NCBI GenBank assembly: GCA_037179515.1
Contig: JAXCGZ010000061.1
Span: 82,001 to 146,000 of the forward strand
From: Halocaridina rubra
Taxonomy: Eukaryota; Arthropoda; Malacostraca; Decapoda; Atyidae
DNA length: 64,000 nt
Direction of reading: 5' to 3'
In this document: positions 1 to 25,695 of the stretch, in pieces
Numbering within the stretch: position 1 is the stretch's first letter
Layout of the letters: each line of letters begins with the position of its first letter
Position numbers and translations under genes: made by a program
The notes under the pieces: generated by a model
What the model was told of the DNA's origin: nothing
Seen by the model: the letters and a program-made list of their open reading frames with translations, nothing else
The model's database searches: none

Positions 1-201
1 TTCTAATTGGATTCTCTCTCTCTTTGCCGTAAGGTATCTTCCCTTTCTCTTTTCTATCACTACTACTTCCATTGGTGCTCCGATGAGTTGGCAAGTTGCA
101 TCCCTCCCCCACTGTCGAGGCCACGCAACACTCGCCAAGCAGCCTCATCTCACAGGTACTGTGTGGAGATTTATAGCTCGCGGCCTGTCCCGGTGTCAAA
201 C

Positions 202-232
<31 letters not shown>
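1..232 (+). mobile_element. LINE family E, RT C-terminal fragment followed by poly(A)
   Basis: The plus-strand frame from base 7 (SLSLCRKVSSLSLFYHYYF, then CSDELASCIPPP and TRQAASSHRYCVEI) matches the C-terminal end of the family E RT read on the minus strand at 10,680-10,930. It ends in about 29 A residues at 204-233, as expected for a retroposed 3' piece. Confidence 0.6.
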
Positions 233-233
<1 letters not shown>

Positions 234-235
234 TA

Positions 236-515
236 AGCAATCATTGTCTTTGATGATTGTGGCCACAGTTGTACGGGCTAATCCAAGATTGAGACCAATG
301 GTCGTAGAAGTTTCTCCCTTTTCAGCATGGTTTACTATTTCAATATTAATTTCCATGGTGATGGCCTTTATTTTTTTCATAGCACTGCCATCAGAACTAT
401 CACCAACACACTTGGGAGACAAAGTAATGTCAGTAACGAGTAAACACAAGTGAAACAAACGAGAGAGCAGATAAAACATGAGGCACAATGTGGCGGGCAG
501 GAATATCCTGAGCAT
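236..515 (-). pseudogene. Tigger/pogo transposase N-terminus, truncated
   Basis: The minus frame contains KCVGDSSDGSAMKKIKAIT, then KGETSTTIGLNLGLARTTVA and TIIKDND: the N-terminal helix-turn-helix region of Tigger-type (pogo family) transposases, which bind element ends before DDE cleavage. It is cut off at 232 by the poly(A)/T tract; no catalytic part is present. Confidence 0.75.
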
Positions 516-574
516 TGGTTCTTCTTCTTCTAATGTCGCATGATGTTGTATTCTTACACGACGCTCAACAAACT

Positions 575-890
575 ATTTTGAATAAAATCGTATTTAATGC
601 TATGTGTTTGGTCTTCTTAATTTAAATTCCATATAATCCTTCAATAATACCAAAAATATTAATAAATAAATAAATAAAGCTATTAACTTGATAAATACAA
701 ATATAGCAGTGCTGTTAGCTGTGTATTCATGTGTATTTCGAATAAAATTGTATTTATGGCCATGAGTTTGGTATCTTTTTTAAATTCAACATAATCCTTC
801 AATATGAGCAAATATATAAACATATAAATAAATAAAGCCATTAACTTGATAAATATGAATACAGTTGAGCTGCTAGCTGTGTATTTGTTC
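575..890. repeat. Diverged tandem repeat, period about 160 bp, two copies
   Basis: Two units starting near 575 and 735 share an aataaaat core, a cataatccttcaata block, a taaataaataaag block and a gctagctgtgtatt-like end. Related sequence occurs inverted at 50,180-50,380 and in both arms of the palindrome at 27.7-30.1 kb, so it is part of a dispersed element. A degenerate MITE-like end follows at about 990-1,040. Confidence 0.55.
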
Positions 891-1044
891 GCCGCACTCA
901 CAAACTGCTCAGCGCGCGGGGTTTGATTTACCGCACCAGCCAAGTAGGTAAAAAATATATTTATTAATAATTTATTAATTATTTATTGGCCTCCGACGTA
1001 ACGGCAAAATGACGTTATACGAGAACTTCCAGTACAGTATTTTT

Positions 1045-2472
1045 AAAATTTGATTTAAGAATAAAAAAAAAAAAATTCAAACAAATACTTACTTCTTTTA
1101 ACAAACCATTATATCTCAACGAAGAAAGTAGGGTGGCTAGAACTTAAATAAAAGGGAGTGTACGGTCTTCTTTCTTATGGAAATAATGGCTTGGCCAGGA
1201 ATCACTTTCATAATTATCTTGACCATATCTCTATAAACATGATCTTATCTGTATAATAACTCCCCAGGGTGCACTATGTAGCCCACATGAACTGTATATA
1301 AATCAAAAAGATTTGTTCATTCACTTTTTTTTATTTTTATATTCATAAATTTTTATTTTATTTTTCCTATCTCCCCTTCTTACCCTCCTTTCCTGGTGGT
1401 CCCCCAAGGGTTAAATGCATTCAAGCAGCACCTTCACCTCTCCCTTCTTCACCACTATCGTATCCAAACATTCCTCTTCCCTTCAAAATATTGGGCATTC
1501 AAGTAACACAAGATAAAGGAGACTTCTAAACCTAGTGAGAACAACTTGAAGTTTTTCTTATATTTGGCACACTTGATTACAGCTCCTAATCAACTCACCT
1601 ACAGGCCCACCATGGCCCATTCACCCCCGGGTGGATACCTACAACAGAACGGATCAATAAAGAAGTCTTCAGTAATTTTTCTACAAGTTTCCAAGAGGTA
1701 ACCTCTTCATTTTCACTCCTCCTGTTGCCGGCCTCAAACAGGAGACATCAAGACTTCATCATACACAATATGTCCTTCTATAAGCTGTTCAGTAGAATGA
1801 AATATATTTCAGAGGAGGAGGGATTGCCAGCCACTCCCTCCCCTATTTCTTTATGGCATATTTTATGAAACAGAAAATAAAAGGACAGAATTCTTTGTTT
1901 TACAACTTAGGATATCAAATTAAGTCAGCTCCTATGAAATGAGCATAGAACACAATACATGATACCACTCTCATATAAATACCTGACTCTCAATCATATC
2001 CCAGCTATGAAGGCCCAGGGCTAACATTCGCAACATCAACACCAATACAGAATTTTCCTAGAAAAAAAAGAAAGATAAATTAGAGGACACTTTTATACAC
2101 ACACGAAACTGAGACTGAATAGCTAACAGTTAGTGGTACTCAGAGAATTTCCTAAAACATATCAAAAGCTTAAAATATCGAAATACGAAATTAAAAGTCA
2201 TAAAATCTTCTGAGTATATAAAATTCACAACATACTGTATCACTGAAAAATATTAATATAAATGGTAACTGGAGATATGAATAACAGACGTTAAATTTTT
2301 TTTTTAAACTTAAGCACACGTAAAAGTCTATAAGTACACTGTTCACAGATTGTCAAGCACACCATACTGAACAATGTGTAATAGATATTAGGAAAAATTA
2401 TGAGACTGGTAACTGATAGCTCAAAAACAAACTCTACAATAAGTCTCTACAATGTACACAGCACACACTAAC
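1045..2472. other. NELFB intron, no further feature seen
   Basis: AT-rich sequence without convincing coding potential on either strand. I looked here for the next NELF-B exon on the minus strand and did not find it. Confidence 0.5.
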
Positions 2473-15094
<12,622 letters not shown>

Positions 15095-15470
15095 GATTCG
15101 TTCCGCAATGCTTTTAAGAGAATCACATGGTAAGAAATGCATATTAGTGCAAATGGTACACAAAAATGACATCCATATTGCTTACCTAAATGAAACACAC
15201 CAGCTGATATATACACATTCTTAATTTTGTAACAAATCTCCGAAGCTGCTGAAATATTTCATGGAAAAATTCATGGAAATATAGTAAGCAATACTAATTA
15301 CAACACAGTTATTTTCCATCCAAACCCTTTATCCATAAATAAATCTAATATAGGGTTAGAGATTTTAAATCTTATAGTAGATTTTCTTATCTCTTTGCGA
15401 CACTTAATTATCTTAACACACACTTTGAATACAATAAAATGATATCTAGTACAAGACAGGCTTTATAATT

Positions 15471-15802
15471 ACAGGGGGTTCTCAGTTTACACTGTCCTTG
15501 AGTTATGATGTTTCATGGTTACAATACATCTATAAATTATTTTGCTTCTTTATTTAAAATTTTGGCGTGTATTATGTCTCACAAATGTAAAACAGATGCT
15601 TCTGATGGCAGTGCTTTGAAGAAAATGAAAGCCATCACCATGGAAGTGAAATTTGAGATAATGATATGGACAGCAAAAGGAAAAAATTTACTACTACATT
15701 AGCATATGAGGTTATTTAGTAGTCTTCCGACTTACAATGAAATTCAGGTTACAACACATTTCAGGAACGGAACTCTGACATAATTCAAGTACCCCTTGTA
15801 GT
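15471..15802 (+). mobile_element. Deletion-derivative Tigger element (about 330 bp) keeping the transposase start
   Basis: Ends tacagggggttctcag.. and ..ttcaagtaccccttgta are inverted copies. Inside, from about 15,573, a frame reads MSHKCKTDASDGSALKKMKA, the N-terminus of a Tigger transposase, running directly into the 3' terminal region. It lies just upstream of the NELFB start codon, possibly in its 5' UTR intron. Confidence 0.7.
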
Positions 15803-16076
15803 TCTCTCCCAAAGATAAGAACTCTTCCTAGCAATTCTGCACTGTTGTTGTGAATCCCAAAGTTGCCAAGCCAATCAGCCTCCATTCCCTTAGGAAGGCT
15901 AGTGCTGATCCCAGGCTTTCCCACAGAGCTCTCAGGGATTGTATGTCGTTATAAGTATTGGAGTCTTCCAAAATGTTTGATTGTATGAGTTGGTGTATTA
16001 CTCCTGCATTATAAAAAGTGAAGGTGTCATTTGAGGCATTATTCTTTAATACCTAAAGTAAATGAGCATCATAAGT

Positions 16077-16391
16077 ACAGATGCTTCCCAACTTACGAAC
16101 GAGTTACATTCCGAATGGCCGTTCGTATCCGGAAATGTTCATAAGCTGATATTTTGTAAGTGCAGTATATGTCTACAAAACATTCTTACATCACGTAGGT
16201 AACATAATAAAGTTGTGTTAGAACATAATACATTTGTTTTTTAACCTAACGACACATAATGCAAGCTTGCACAGTTCTTGAAACGTTGAAGCCATCCATA
16301 ATTAGCTGCATAACAATAGTAGACTGCATAGGCACGGCAATTTGTACATGTTCATATCTCCAAGTGTGTAAGTTGGGGAACGTTTGTACAG
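16077..16391. mobile_element. MITE, about 315 bp, TA-type ends
   Basis: Starts tacagatgcttcccaactta and ends ttggggaacgtttgtaca, which are imperfect inverted copies. No coding content. Related to the MITEs at 26.7 and 60.7 kb. Confidence 0.65.
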
Positions 16392-16515
16392 GGAGTCCTC
16401 GACTTATGTCACAGTTCTGTTCCTGAAAAGTGATGTAACCCAAATTTGAGTGGAAGTCGGTTATGGTTTTCCTTTTCTTGCCATCAGAAGAATCTGCTTT
16501 ATGCTTGGGGGACAT
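16389..16515 (-). mobile_element. Tigger 5'-end fragment with transposase start
   Basis: On the minus strand MSPKHKADSSDGKKRKTIT is the Tigger transposase N-terminus and leads within about 60 bp into a terminus gggagtcctcgacttatg, again an internally deleted copy. Confidence 0.65.
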
Positions 16516-16759
16516 AAAACAAGCCTCTCTCAACTCCAGACACCCTACCTACCACACTCCCAAATGTTACCTCACCATTTTCTTTTATCTTAGTTTCGCT
16601 CAGTACATTTTCATCCATCTTTCTCTCCACAAACATACTCCCTATCACCTCCTTCTTACTTTCATTTACACCACAACCACACACATTCAAAAACCCAATT
16701 ACTAGGGTTCTAGCTGGATCTTTCCTGTCAGAATATCCCCGCATTTCTTGGCCACTCAT
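16499..16759 (-). pseudogene. LINE endonuclease N-terminal fragment (RTE-like)
   Basis: Minus frame with TLVIGFLNVCGCGVNESKK, ERKMDENVLSETKI and GEVTFGSVVGRVSGVERG. The N-V-x-G start and the .SETKI (catalytic Glu) box are typical of apurinic-endonuclease-type LINE domains. Truncated after about 85 codons. Confidence 0.7.
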
Positions 16760-18487
16760 AGGATAAAAATATAGAGGATGGGATTCCCATTCCCCGCTCC
16801 CCCCATTTAGTCAAGTTTTACGACAAGCAGGGGAACATACTTAACATTATTACTCCTTCTTTTCCAGATGTTACTAAATAGATTGGCGCAAAATACTTTA
16901 ACCAGTAAAGGCTATTTTCCAATACACAATATCCATCTGATAATCACTCTTGGGCTCTTATATCTTCAATGAAACAAAAATTAACTTTACAAGATGTCAA
17001 ATAAATCCTATTCAAAGTTTTATCTCAATCATGCAATATTTTTTGTGGCTCAATTTTACTTATCTTAGGTTTCTCTAAGACTTACATACTCTTTCAGTTT
17101 CTGTTTTTTTACATCTTCTGCATTAGAATTTAATGATACTGTACAGTTTAAACAGTACTTACATTCTTTTGGGAAAGTAAAAGTGTCGTAAAGGATTTCA
17201 GTTATCTTCTGTTAGGCAACCACAATTGAAGAGTAAGAAATCACTTAAAAATAGATTATTATATGCAACCTTATTAGCAAGCAGTAAAAAACTTTTCACT
17301 AAAGCCTGATCATGTAGCCTATCTCTTTTCAAGTCTTCACTTAAATATTATTAATATAGGATTCAATGCATTTTCTAAATTTAAACCATTTATATTACTC
17401 ATTCCTGTCTTCACTACACAGGCAAACATTTGATTCACATTCAATATCAGAATATAAAAGATAAGGAAAGTTTATAAAACTGTTACCTTTGAGAGTTTTT
17501 AATTCTTATTCTTTCCCCAACTCCTCACTCAAATGTAAAAGCTATCTCATTATTCGAAAATTATGAAAAGTATTTTACAGCTTTTTCTTTAAGAGATTTT
17601 AAACACATATCACACATCTAAATGAAGTAATGAAATAATCTGCTACACAATAATGCCACAAAAGTCTATATGAAGTAATGCATAGGCATAATATACAGTA
17701 CAAACTTTAAGGTCTCCCATATCAGTAATACCTTTTCTAGGATAACTCACTTTCTCTGATTATTCAACTTATATCAGTAAGATTTTTTCTTCTTTACTGG
17801 TTAAAGAACTTTAGCTTTCTTCATTCATATACTACAAATTACACTCAAAATCCTGGGATCAGCATAAAAGACCTTTTGATTTCCAAAACAGATGATTTAA
17901 TTTGAGAACTTGGTCACCCAAAACAGTTATAATTTATTAGCTTAGGATAATTAGGTTTGGATAGTTCATCCCCCGTCAGGAAATGAGTTGATAATTGCTA
18001 TCACTGTTTTAATGAGGAAGCAAATTTTTTTTCTCAACAATTTGCTTTTTCATTTCCCACAAAAATTGCTAAATTTATATGATATTCCTTTATGATTTGA
18101 TAACAGACATTACAGGCATCCATTGGGTTTTAAATCTCTTTCAGCATTTTCATTACGCCTCTTAAACTGACTAGTATTTGTGATTTCCTCCAGGCAAATC
18201 CCAAATTTCCAAACTCTCAAACATTACTTTACTGATGCAGGCTATTATAATGCCAATTATCAACTTGCTAAGGCAGGTGGGGGTGAAAGTAACCGTTTAT
18301 CGAAAAGTCTTAGCATTTCTATTTTTAATATTATGCAAATAAAGATGATTATTTTCCAAATTTTGGGGATGCCTATTAAAGTATAATTAACCAATAATCA
18401 AAATAATATTTGATTGATGTGGTATAGCGAGTCTGGATTGTCGTCGGTTTTTATTAGTTTTATTTTCACTTTTGGGAACTTGATACA

Positions 18488-18488
<1 letters not shown>
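16760..18488. other. Intergenic, AT-rich, nothing assigned
   Basis: No convincing ORF, exon or repeat was recognised between the LINE fragment and the (TA)n tract. Confidence 0.45.

Positions 18489-18571
<83 letters not shown>
18489..18571. repeat. (TA)n microsatellite
   Basis: About 41 uninterrupted TA units. Confidence 0.99.
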
Positions 18572-18572
<1 letters not shown>

Positions 18573-20005
18573 AACAGTGTCTTAGAATTTTAGTTTCTAC
18601 TGTGCACAGCAAGAAAGTCATTTTCTAATTTTAAGGGGTGCAAAAGTACTGTAAATGGTAATTGCTTACAGCCACATCCCAACTTCGGAAAAAATTACCA
18701 GAAATTTACTGAATTAGTTAGGAAAGTTTATTCCCAGTAAAAAATTATTTTGTAACAGATTATTTTTCCTTTGTACATATTTTCGATTTCACTGGGAGGT
18801 AAGTGAAAGAGAACATTTGGCATGGCCATAAATATTTAAATTAAATTATACATTGTTGCAGTATTTAGACCGTAATATCATCTTGCAGCACAATATATGG
18901 AGCATTGGTGCGATACCCATATACTGCGGCTTCATGTGGGTGCTGGCCATGACTGCCAATGGAAATACGCCCAAAGTAATGTTATTGGTATGCTGATATT
19001 TCAAATGTCCATGACATTGGTGATGGAGATTCAATTTACGCACCCCTATTATTTTTGGTCTACACTATTTTTTTTTTTATTGGATTTGATGCGTTTTGAA
19101 TTATGCTGACAAATTGTTTGCCTCGGACATAACTAACTTTAGCATTAGGGTGGACACATATAGGCGGCGATAGATACTTAATCTTCTTCTTCGTCTACAT
19201 CTTTTCCCACTTTTATGTTGTTATATTGACTTGATATAAATAACCGAACTCGCCTAGCCTCACCTAACCTAACTCAATTTGAAGACTTATGTACTTTAAT
19301 GTGGCGAATTTGGGTGTATATAGGCAGTTAGCGCAGCATATATAAAGCTGGTCTCTCGGGTGATTATTAAAGGCTGCATACAATGAATTGATCACAGAAA
19401 TGCTAACATGAAATGCACTCGATATATTATAAAAAGACCTTTCAATACTTACCCAAAGTGTTATAAAAGGGAAAACCTTTTCGTCTCTCAATTTGTGGCG
19501 ATTACCTGTAACGCTACACTACATGAACTATCCTATAGCATTGTTGTTTACAAACATACCATTCGAGGTCGATTATGAAATTCTTACCATTCGAAGTTGA
19601 TTAAAAAATTCTTATTGTGAACATTTATTTTTGTCCATCTTATTTTTTCCACTTACATTAAAATTCAAATTAAAAAAAATGGTTTATTAATATAGTCTAG
19701 TAGTATTCAAATGTCAAGCTGCATATTAATTGGATATTGGTATTTTTAATGTCACTATGTCAGAATTAATTGCTGGCGTTTTCTTATATCAAGTTCCACC
19801 CTTACTGCATATCAGGTGCATCAAAAAGCGTAAAAGATTACATTTCATTAAATCTTATTATTGAATTCAATGATTGTTTATTTATTTGAGTAAATTTTCT
19901 TAGGCATCTGCTTTTACCCCCAAAACAATGTCACTCCCAAACAATCACGAAGAAAAATGGGGGGACGAATGGAGGATTGGTCTATTTAAGAAAAGTATAT
20001 AGATA
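18572..20005. other. Intergenic; short RTE 3'-end match near 19,180-19,215
   Basis: Mostly unassigned. The block cttcttcttcgtctacatct followed by tttcccacttttatgt is nearly the same as the 3' end of the RTE at 42,528-42,562, suggesting a short RTE remnant. Confidence 0.45.
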
Positions 20006-20007
20006 TC

Positions 20008-20155
20008 GGCAGGTCGAGGGTTCGAGCCCCGTCACGGACTGAGGTTAGTAAGGGCATACATTTGCCAATTACATTTGCCAAAACAAGTCCTTCGAAAGAA
20101 GGCAACCGTTCTAGTCCTTAGTAGAAAAGGGAGTTCGTGACGTAAAACCGAATCA
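20008..20155 (+). mobile_element. tRNA-derived SINE fragment
   Basis: aggtcgagggttcgagcccc at about 20,015 fits the tRNA B-box/T-loop pattern GGTTCGANNCC. The A-box half is missing, and a non-tRNA body follows. A free tRNA gene is not supported. Confidence 0.5.
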
Positions 20156-20394
20156 TCATATAGATATCTCAGAGAAGAAGAATATAGATGACCAATTACA
20201 GAATATGGAAAGAGATTTGAGTGACGAGTTGAAAGATTAAAAAAAAAAAAAAAAGGAAATTAGTACTCTTAGAGGTTTTGAAATATGGAGAAACTGAAGT
20301 ATGATGTGGGAAGAAATGAATGGTCAAGCTTTAATTGGGGGGAGGGTAGAAAGAACCAGCGAATACAATTTACAAGCTGGACAATCTTAAGGGC

Positions 20395-20535
20395 TAAACA
20401 GATGATCAATATTACTGACATTATCTCCTGTACTGTCATTATTACTGTCGGTGTGTCCATCATATGGACGTAGTAGTTCACACCAATAGAATAGTGTCAG
20501 TATTTTTACTGACAGTAATAATGATCGTCTGTACT
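20395..20535. repeat. Short imperfect inverted repeat
   Basis: cagatgatcaatattactga near 20,400 pairs with cagtaataatgatcgtctgt near 20,530, around a smaller gtccat/atggac hairpin at about 20,455. Looks like a small MITE remnant. Confidence 0.4.
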
Positions 20536-20749
20536 CCCCTTTAGCAAAAATTTGGTGAAAGCTCATATGAGTAAAGAAATGTGCAGAACCATAATCAGTA
20601 GCACTATGCGTTTTGTTTGAGAAGTCGTTGGTATATGGGAGGGACAAGCGAACGTGCCAGCCAATTTCAAGAAATGGAATGAGGGACGCAGCTCTAAGCT
20701 ATAAACCTGCTTAATTGACTAGCATATTTTGCTGAGTTATGGAGAAACC

Positions 20750-21379
<630 letters not shown>

Positions 21380-21404
21380 CTCCTGATTTTGGGTAATAAA
21401 TTAG

Positions 21405-22165
21405 AGAAGGATCAATCAATTATAATATTATTTATCATATTCCGTTTTCAGATTCATACGTTTATTGCAGCAGTCCTTCAGTTTTTCTAAGCCATGAAAT
21501 GAGAACTAGGAACAGTGCCTCCAACCAGGTCACTATTGCAGAGATCACTTCCAAAAAGGAGTAAAATTTTGATCCCTTGAAAGTTTCTTCAGTTGTGGAG
21601 AGAGGTGATACTCAGATGGGGGCTAAGTCTGGAGAGTAAGGTAGTTGGTCTACCAGTTCAATACCAAAGTCGTGTATTTTCCATAGAGTGTTATATGCTG
21701 AGTGTGCAAAAACAGAACACCATGGCTCAGCTTTCCATGGCGTTTGTGTTCAAAGTTTCACACAGTTTGTCCAACATAGACTTGTACCATTCTATGTTGA
21801 TAGTGCGACCCTTTGGCAGGTATTTTATTAGGAGTAATGGATCTCTGTCTCAAAACACTGAAGCCAGAATTTTTCAAGCTTACTTCAGGATCCGAAACGT
21901 CTTGGGAAGCAGTGAACTGCTATACTGCCATTCCATTGATTGCTGCTTGGTCTGGAGATCATAGTGTTGAAGCCAAGTTTCATCCATGGGGCCTAAACAA
22001 GCCATAAAATCAGCCTTCCCCATTGCAAACAGGTCAAAAATTGCCTTTGATGTCGTCACTCTGATGCACTTCTGCTCTGCATTCAGGCACTCTGACACCC
22101 ATTTTGTAGAACGCTTTCTCATTTTCAGAATGTTGTGGAAAAAAAAAATGAGAACTTGGGACATT
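21405..22165 (-). pseudogene. Mariner-family transposase, C-terminal two thirds, dead
   Basis: Minus frame 22,164-21,880: KMRKRSTKWVSECLNAEQK, then GPMDETWLQHYDLQTKQQSM. The DETW box is the first catalytic Asp block of mariner DD34D transposases, preceded by the usual LTxEQK region. Lower coordinates continue, with frame breaks, through KGRTINIEWYKSMLDKL and FQGIKILL to a tail near 21,410. The HxDNA block is destroyed by stops. Catalyses cut-and-paste transposition when intact; this copy cannot. Confidence 0.85.
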
Positions 22166-22254
22166 GAAAAATGGAAGGAAGAGCTAGAAAATTAAAAAAA
22201 GCTTGACCATATATAGAAAATGGAAAATAGAAATCAAAGAAGATATATATGATA

Positions 22255-22525
22255 ATATGTATTGCATGAAATGAGAATGTAACCCACTTTGTATTATTCT
22301 GTGAATATTACAGAACAGAAAGAAGCAATATTATTGAATTACAACAACCTCATGAAGAAGACCTAAACAGAGTAGTTGGAAGATTTAAATTTGAAAAGAA
22401 GAATTTATAAATAATGAAAGAATATATTAATAAATTCTGGAGAGTAAGAGAAATAAAGTTAAAGGGAATACTGAAAGCACATAAAACGCAAAGACAATAA
22501 TCAAGATAGGAGGTTACCGATTCAC
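22255..22525 (+). pseudogene. C-terminal fragment of a non-LTR element (tentative)
   Basis: The plus strand reads NVTHFVLFCEYYRTERSN, QPHEEDLNRVVGRFK and IMKEYINKFWRVREIKLKG, resembling the Cys-His end of LINE RT proteins. Only a short stretch, with one stop. Confidence 0.4.
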
Positions 22526-22899
22526 AGGAGGTACCTCTGCACTACAACTGAACTGAACTGAGCTATCATATGGCTTATATATTATATGCCTTATATTCTA
22601 CCATTTGCGTGTTCATTCTCATCATTTACATTCTATGCCCTATCTAGTTTGTATGGAAGTGGTGTCCCAGAGACAATGGAATACTTATGCCTTCACTAGC
22701 ATTGATATAGCGGAATCTGGTGTTCTTCACAATAGCCTTGCTCTCTGTATTGAGTGGTGGTCTATGTGACTTACGGATAGAGGCTCTGTGATGACGTTTA
22801 TTCATTTTCTGGGAGGGTTCCAGATTTGTAGTACTTTACAAGATTTTTTTTTTTTTTTTAGGGGGGCCATGATTAATGCTTTCAGTAGTATTCTATATT
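22526..22899. other. Intergenic, nothing assigned
   Basis: Short AT-rich stretch between two LINE 3' pieces, with a T tract at about 22,845. Confidence 0.4.
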
Positions 22900-23415
22900 T
22901 GGTTAGTTTTAAAATTTTAGATAGGGTCAGGATTTTGATAGGTCTTATAAGGAGAATAAAAAGAAGTTTTGGAAAGAAACGAAGAGAGTCAGGAAGGGTG
23001 GATCAAGGATGGAAGAAACAATAAAAAAATGTGAATGGACAGTTGTTAAAAGGAAACGATGCGAGAAAGCGATGGTAATGAAATCGAAAGTTGATGGGAG
23101 ATATGCCAGAGGGAGGCCTAGATTGGGGTGGATGGATGGAGTAAGGAGGGCCTTAAATGATAGGAGAATGGATGTGAGGGAGGCAAGTGAGCGTGCTAGG
23201 AATAGATATGAGTGGTGAATGATTGTGATGCAATTCTGATTGGCATCTGCTGTTATCATGGAGTGCCTTGTAGAGGCAACCTGTGGTAGGAGCGGTTGGG
23301 GATTTGGTAGCAGTACCATCCAAACCCTTGGCCAAATCCCGTGTTATTGCTAGAAGAACGAAGTGTAACCACACTTTGTTTTATTTTGCTTGTTCCTTTT
23401 AGTCAGCTACCCCCC
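22900..23415 (+). mobile_element. RTE-type LINE, 3' end
   Basis: The frame 23,009-23,217 contains RYARGRPRLGWMDGVRRALN and DVREASERARNRYEW, the post-RT C-terminal domain of RTE elements. It is followed by a 3' UTR ending at a short hairpin (cccccc-aaagt-gggggg, about 23,410-23,426). The same layout appears at 32,740-33,055. Confidence 0.7.
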
Positions 23416-23469
23416 AAAGTGGGGGGAAATGCCAAGGTAAATATAAATATAATCCTTTAAAAAATTTAG

Positions 23470-24085
23470 GAAGGACGCCTGAGCTGACTACATCACACCA
23501 GCTCTCAATAAACTTGGGTGGCTGCGGGCAGAAAATAAGGTCGCTTATGCTATTTATGTTTTTGTATTCAAAATTTAGGACCATCATTATCCTAGCTGGA
23601 TATTTGATTTAAAAACAGTCAGGGATATAAGGGGAACCAACACAAGACAGAGCAGTGACCTCTTTATTCACAGAACAAACACAGAAGCAGGTTCAAAGAT
23701 GATCACTATCAAAGGGCCAACACTCTGGAATAATATTCCAGAGCATCTTAAAAATGCATCCTCCTTCACAGCTTTCAAAGGCAAACTATATAGTTTTCTT
23801 TTGGACAAATAGTTGCTGCTCATTAAGAACTAATTATTCTCATTGTAAGGAAACAAATATGGAAATGATGCCGATAATAACGATCCTGTATCTAGTGGCA
23901 TACTTACTACTTTATTATTAACATTATTGTTAACATTTTTATTACAGCATTATTATTTTCTATGAAAGCTACATTTAATTTAACTATATGTCTAACCCTC
24001 TTATTTATTAGTTTAATTACATGTCTACTTATAAGTTACTATTAATGTTGAATAACCATTGTACAAAATGGAAATAAATGTTTGT
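23470..24085 (+). mobile_element. LINE family C, C-terminus and 3' UTR
   Basis: Close copy of 63,455-64,000: TTSHQL, LGGCGQKIRSLMLFMF (frameshifted), then RTNTEAGSKMITIKGPTLWN and NIPEHLKNASSFTAFKGKL. The 3' UTR ends in aataaatgtttgtttgtttg. 5' truncated. Confidence 0.7.
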
Positions 24086-25019
24086 TTGTTTGTACTACGC
24101 TTCGTGTCCTGCACATTCCGGAAGAAGAAGAAGAATGTAGTGGTTCTGCATTTTAGGTTGCTTTCTTCTTCATCGAATTAGACGACCAGGTAAAACGTTG
24201 CCATCCCTCATAGAGCTAGGCTATACTTTTGATGATATTTGAGAAGAGTAATTCTCCCTTTTCCTATGTCATAACTGATTAACTTACTGTCTTGAGCATT
24301 CAGGAGAGAATGGAGAGTGAGGGCAATGTCATATTCTTCTTGCATAATTGTTACATTAATGAGTATTTCGAATACTTCCTCATTGAAAATTATTTTTTCA
24401 AATTTTATGTAGTATTTCGTGTAAGCCAAATCTTGACAACCATTAGCCACATAAAAAGAAAATGGTTAATTGGTAATTTTTATCTTGATAATGGATTATT
24501 TTAAATAATTGTGCACTTTGCAAATGCCACGAGAGGGATGACCAATATGGCCGTCGGCTAAAACTGTAGCTTCGAGTGGGCTTTTACTGCTTTTCACAAT
24601 GAATCATTTTAAAATAGTTGCTTGTGCATTTAAGCAATCGTTTTAGACCAGAAAAAGTTATAATTTTCAGTGTATGTCGTTATATAACTATTATGCCAGA
24701 TATCAGAGTAGCAGACAATGCCTATTACCTGAACTTAGGAATAGTTCAAACTGGGTTAACACAGATTTTGGTCAAGATTTGTGTTGTTTCACCCTTTCTA
24801 GTTTTGGACTATTATATTGTGATAATTTTCAGTGTGTTTTGAATTATCGGATAATAGGTTTTATCGGCGATCACAATTTTTTTATGTGTTAGGGCCAATA
24901 TTAATGGAGAGCGGTGGATACTTAAATAACCTAAATTAGCCATGAAAATTAGATAAACCCCAATTTGAGTTAGTAAATAAATATTTTATGAGTAAGCTAT
25001 TTTGCCTGAATAGTGATAA
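24086..25019. other. Intergenic, no coding support
   Basis: Open frames at 24,208-24,892 lack motifs and splice-compatible neighbours. Considered as promoter-distal spacer between the two divergent genes. Confidence 0.4.
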
Positions 25020-25250
25020 GCATCAGCTGATACGGAGGCGGCAGTACGTTTGCCGAATAGAGGTTCTTTCTTCCGTATCCTCCTCCTCTTTTACCGCTTA
25101 ATGCGATCGAATATTATGAAGAAAATTGAAAAAAAGCATTAAGAACATACGGCAAACAAACTTTCGATATAATATCGTCAGGGAAATTGCGTGCGAGGGT
25201 GCATCAGCTGATACGGAGGCGGCAAAATGTTTGCATCCTTGTGCTCACTG
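25020..25250. promoter_or_regulatory. Candidate promoter or regulatory area with a duplicated 24-bp motif
   Basis: Less AT-rich than its surroundings, with several CpGs. A 24-bp sequence starting gcatcagctgatacggaggc (contains the palindrome atcagctgat, an E-box-like core) occurs identically at 25,020 and 25,201, and cgtttgccg / cggcaaac form a dyad between them. It lies between the divergent NELFB and coiled-coil genes, 1.3 kb from the latter's ATG. A regulatory role is inference. Confidence 0.3.

Positions 25251-25695
<445 letters not shown>

Noticed and set aside
19255..19275. Telomere-like cctaacctaac (TTAGG repeats)
   Set aside because: Only two units; no array.
21593..21964. 123-codon plus-strand frame
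   Set aside because: It is antisense to the mariner transposase, whose conserved DETW block is on the minus strand.
22945..23319. 124-codon minus-strand frame
   Set aside because: Shadow of the RTE C-terminus read on the plus strand (GRPRLGWMDGV).
24208..24892. Several 70-80 codon frames between the two genes
   Set aside because: No motifs, no phase-compatible splice partners, AT-rich composition; probably chance frames.
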